Assembly (NCBI GenBank): GCA_023701225.1
Contig: JAMPXM010000006.1
Coordinates: 1 to 32,444, forward strand
Length of the DNA: 32,444 nucleotides
Direction: 5' to 3'
Origin: Pseudobdellovibrionaceae bacterium
GTDB lineage: Bacteria; Bdellovibrionota; Bdellovibrionia; Bdellovibrionales; JAMPXM01
The notes under the pieces are model-generated. The model saw nothing but the letters and a program-made list of their open reading frames with translations, did not search any database and was not told the origin of the DNA. Position numbers and translations under genes: made by a program. This document shows positions 30,792 through 32,444 of this stretch, in pieces; position 1 is the first letter of the stretch, and each line of letters begins with the position of its first letter.

Positions 30792-32444
30792 ATGACGAAC
30801 CGGGTTTGGCTGATCAATCTTTTTGGGACTCCTTGCGCACCGAGCGCGTTTCATCCGGATAACTCATTGGCGGCCCTGGCCGGTTCGCTGAAGCGAGGTG
30901 GATTTTCTCCGCTCATCATTGATTTTCAAAACGTCAGCTTTTGCTCGTCTTTGGTCCCCGAACACCTGGGGCGTCGCTCGTGGGACTTGATGAGTCGCGT
31001 GTCCAAGCAAGCATTGACAGCCGCGGATCACGAAGAGATCGCGGATTTGAACGATGAGTTGGGCCGACATCAGAGGGCGATCATCGATCGTGAAGCGGAC
31101 GTGTTGATACGAAAGGCCGAGAGTGAGAAGCCACTCTTGATCGGCCTCAAGCTCTACTCCGGCGAAGGTTCGCTGCATTCTCGTCAGTTAGCGCGCAGGC
31201 TGCGGGAGCGATTGAAGATCCCAATTGTCGGAGGAGGTCCTCTGATTCGCGTCGTCGGTGCTAAGTATCTTGAGTTCTACGATGAGTTCGACTTTCTCTT
31301 GGACGGGGAGGCGGATCGGAGCCTTGTCGCGTTCGCCCGTGCTTTGCGCGACGGCGTCGACGTCACGGGCGTTGCGGGATTGGTTTATCGTCATCCACGC
31401 ACGGGTGCCGCGATGAAAAATCCGATTGATGCGATCACGAATATGTCGGAAGTCGCCGATCCCTGTTACGACCCAGACGTGTATCCCGTGCTCTATGAGA
31501 AAGATGAAAAGATCCACGTCTTTCAGTTGGATGAGAGTCGTGGCTGCCCGAATCAATGCCATTTTTGCGTGCATCCGATCATCAACGGACAGCGCTTCCG
31601 GACCACGATGGTGGATCGCGTGATTCATCAGATCAAGGAGTTGCAGGAGCGCTTTGGCGCGGTCGCGTTCCGCTTCACAGGTTCGAACACACCCAAGAAG
31701 TTTCTGCGGACATTCGCCGAGGAAATCCTCAGAGAAGGTCTCGAAATCCGATACTCTTGTTTTGCGTCCGTGAACACGACCACCGAGGATTCGATCGAAC
31801 TGTTTCGTCGCAGCGGCTTGGCCGGCGTCTTTATTGGCGCGGAAACGCTTGATCAAGGCGTGCTCGATGATGTGTTCAATAAACGTGGGCAGCCGCCCGA
31901 GAAAACGCGATCGTTGGTGAAAGCGTTTTTGGATGCGGGCATTTATACGACGACGAGTTGGATCTATCCGATGCCGAACTACACGCATCGCATGCGAAAC
32001 GAAGTTCGTGACTTCATCTTGGAAGCTTATGGGGGGCGAGATCAAGAAGCGGGTAGCGTCATCCTTCTGCCGGCGGCGCTGGTGCCAAACACCGAATGGT
32101 TTTTGAACTTTAAAAAATATGGCTTTGATGTTCCGGATCTCGATGCCTACTACAGGGGATACATCGAATTGGTCATGAAGTTTTATGTGCCCCGTCAGGT
32201 GATATCCAAGTGGACCTTCACGATGCAAGGAAAGACGTTCGACGAACTGGCCGCCGAGACAGACGATCTCGCGCGTGAAATCGCGGTCGCGGATATTTGC
32301 CTGGGAGTATCAGATGATTGGATGCTGGCGGGTCAACTCTCGGGTCGGCCGATGAAGCAGTTTCGAGACGAAATGGTTCGGGCCTTCATCCTCGGAGATT
32401 ACGCTGAAGTTCGACGAACGGTCGCGACCGTCAACGAAAACTCC
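30792..32444 (+). CDS. Radical SAM protein of the B12-binding type, 3' truncated
   Basis: The frame is open from ATG 30792 to the window end (551 residues so far), with GGAGG 6 bases before the start. The N-terminus has a Rossmann-like region (MTNRVWLINLFGTP; IVGGGPLIRVVGAKY; FLLDGEADRSLVAFA) as in cobalamin-binding radical SAM proteins, though the classic DxHxxG B12 motif is not evident. The radical SAM cluster motif is CPNQCHFC at residues 252-259 (CxxxCxxC), followed by FRFTGSNTPKKF and GVFIGAETLDQGVL typical of the TIM-barrel core. Such enzymes methylate or rearrange diverse substrates; this substrate is unknown. It is divergent from the exported protein gene. Confidence 0.8.
   Translation, partial: MTNRVWLINLFGTPCAPSAFHPDNSLAALAGSLKRGGFSPLIIDFQNVSFCSSLVPEHLGRRSWDLMSRVSKQALTAADHEEIADLNDELGRHQRAIIDREADVLIRKAESEKPLLIGLKLYSGEGSLHSRQLARRLRERLKIPIVGGGPLIRVVGAKYLEFYDEFDFLLDGEADRSLVAFARALRDGVDVTGVAGLVYRHPRTGAAMKNPIDAITNMSEVADPCYDPDVYPVLYEKDEKIHVFQLDESRGCPNQCHFCVHPIINGQRFRTTMVDRVIHQIKELQERFGAVAFRFTGSNTPKKFLRTFAEEILREGLEIRYSCFASVNTTTEDSIELFRRSGLAGVFIGAETLDQGVLDDVFNKRGQPPEKTRSLVKAFLDAGIYTTTSWIYPMPNYTHRMRNEVRDFILEAYGGRDQEAGSVILLPAALVPNTEWFLNFKKYGFDVPDLDAYYRGYIELVMKFYVPRQVISKWTFTMQGKTFDELAAETDDLAREIAVADICLGVSDDWMLAGQLSGRPMKQFRDEMVRAFILGDYAEVRRTVATVNENS

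Noticed and set aside
31188-32228. 346-residue minus-strand open frame opposite the B12-type radical SAM gene
   Set aside because: It is the antisense shadow of a frame carrying CPNQCHFC and other family motifs; the antisense protein shows none.

Overview
The window looks like a stretch of chromosome from a Gram-negative bacterium of moderately high GC. It has many secreted proteins and lipoproteins, two peptidoglycan lytic transglycosylases, sigma-54 regulators and CHASE2 sensing. That style, with an ileS-lspA-lgt block followed by secreted hypotheticals, suits the Bdellovibrionota/Oligoflexia or a related deltaproteobacterial lineage. This is inference from gene content; no rRNA or marker phylogeny is available here.

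Layout. Positions 1-3757 (+): the end of a DacB/PBP4-type D,D-carboxypeptidase, an MltD-like LysM transglycosylase and a degenerate J-domain protein. 3777-5426 (-): an FAD oxidoreductase fused to a Rieske domain. 5794-7296 (+): a sigma-54 activator whose receiver domain lacks the phospho-acceptor Asp. 7293-8143 (-): a HigB-HigA toxin-antitoxin operon with a recognisable promoter and a possible third small ORF. 8229-14380: an envelope/secretome block with a lipoprotein (-), a Gln-rich and KDEG-repeat lipoprotein (+), a transglutaminase-elicitor-like secreted enzyme (+) and a subtilisin-like lipoprotein (+), each separated by hairpins or terminators. 14427-22448 (-): a Pro/Arg-rich secreted protein, then the chain ileS-lspA-lgt-SLT-hypothetical (read in the minus direction), preceded by a linker-rich hypothetical. 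22573-23492: a secreted protein flanked by long perfect hairpins without U-tracts. 23519-26933 (-): a CHASE2 histidine kinase and its NtrC-like response regulator. 26990-28602 (-): a radical SAM/SPASM enzyme followed by a 49-residue peptide and a terminator, which is a candidate RiPP system. 28742-30403 (-): an unrecognised 553-residue secreted protein. 30792 to the window end (+): a radical SAM protein of the B12-binding type, cut by the edge.

How the genes fit together. LspA, the Lgt-family protein and the lipoproteins form a lipoprotein maturation and cargo set. The carboxypeptidase and both transglycosylases act on peptidoglycan. The protease and putative transglutaminase suggest extracellular or periplasmic protein processing. 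The most novel item is the radical SAM/SPASM maturase with a translationally linked small peptide at 27096-28602. No exporter or leader peptidase is visible next to it, so the assignment rests on gene arrangement and enzyme class.
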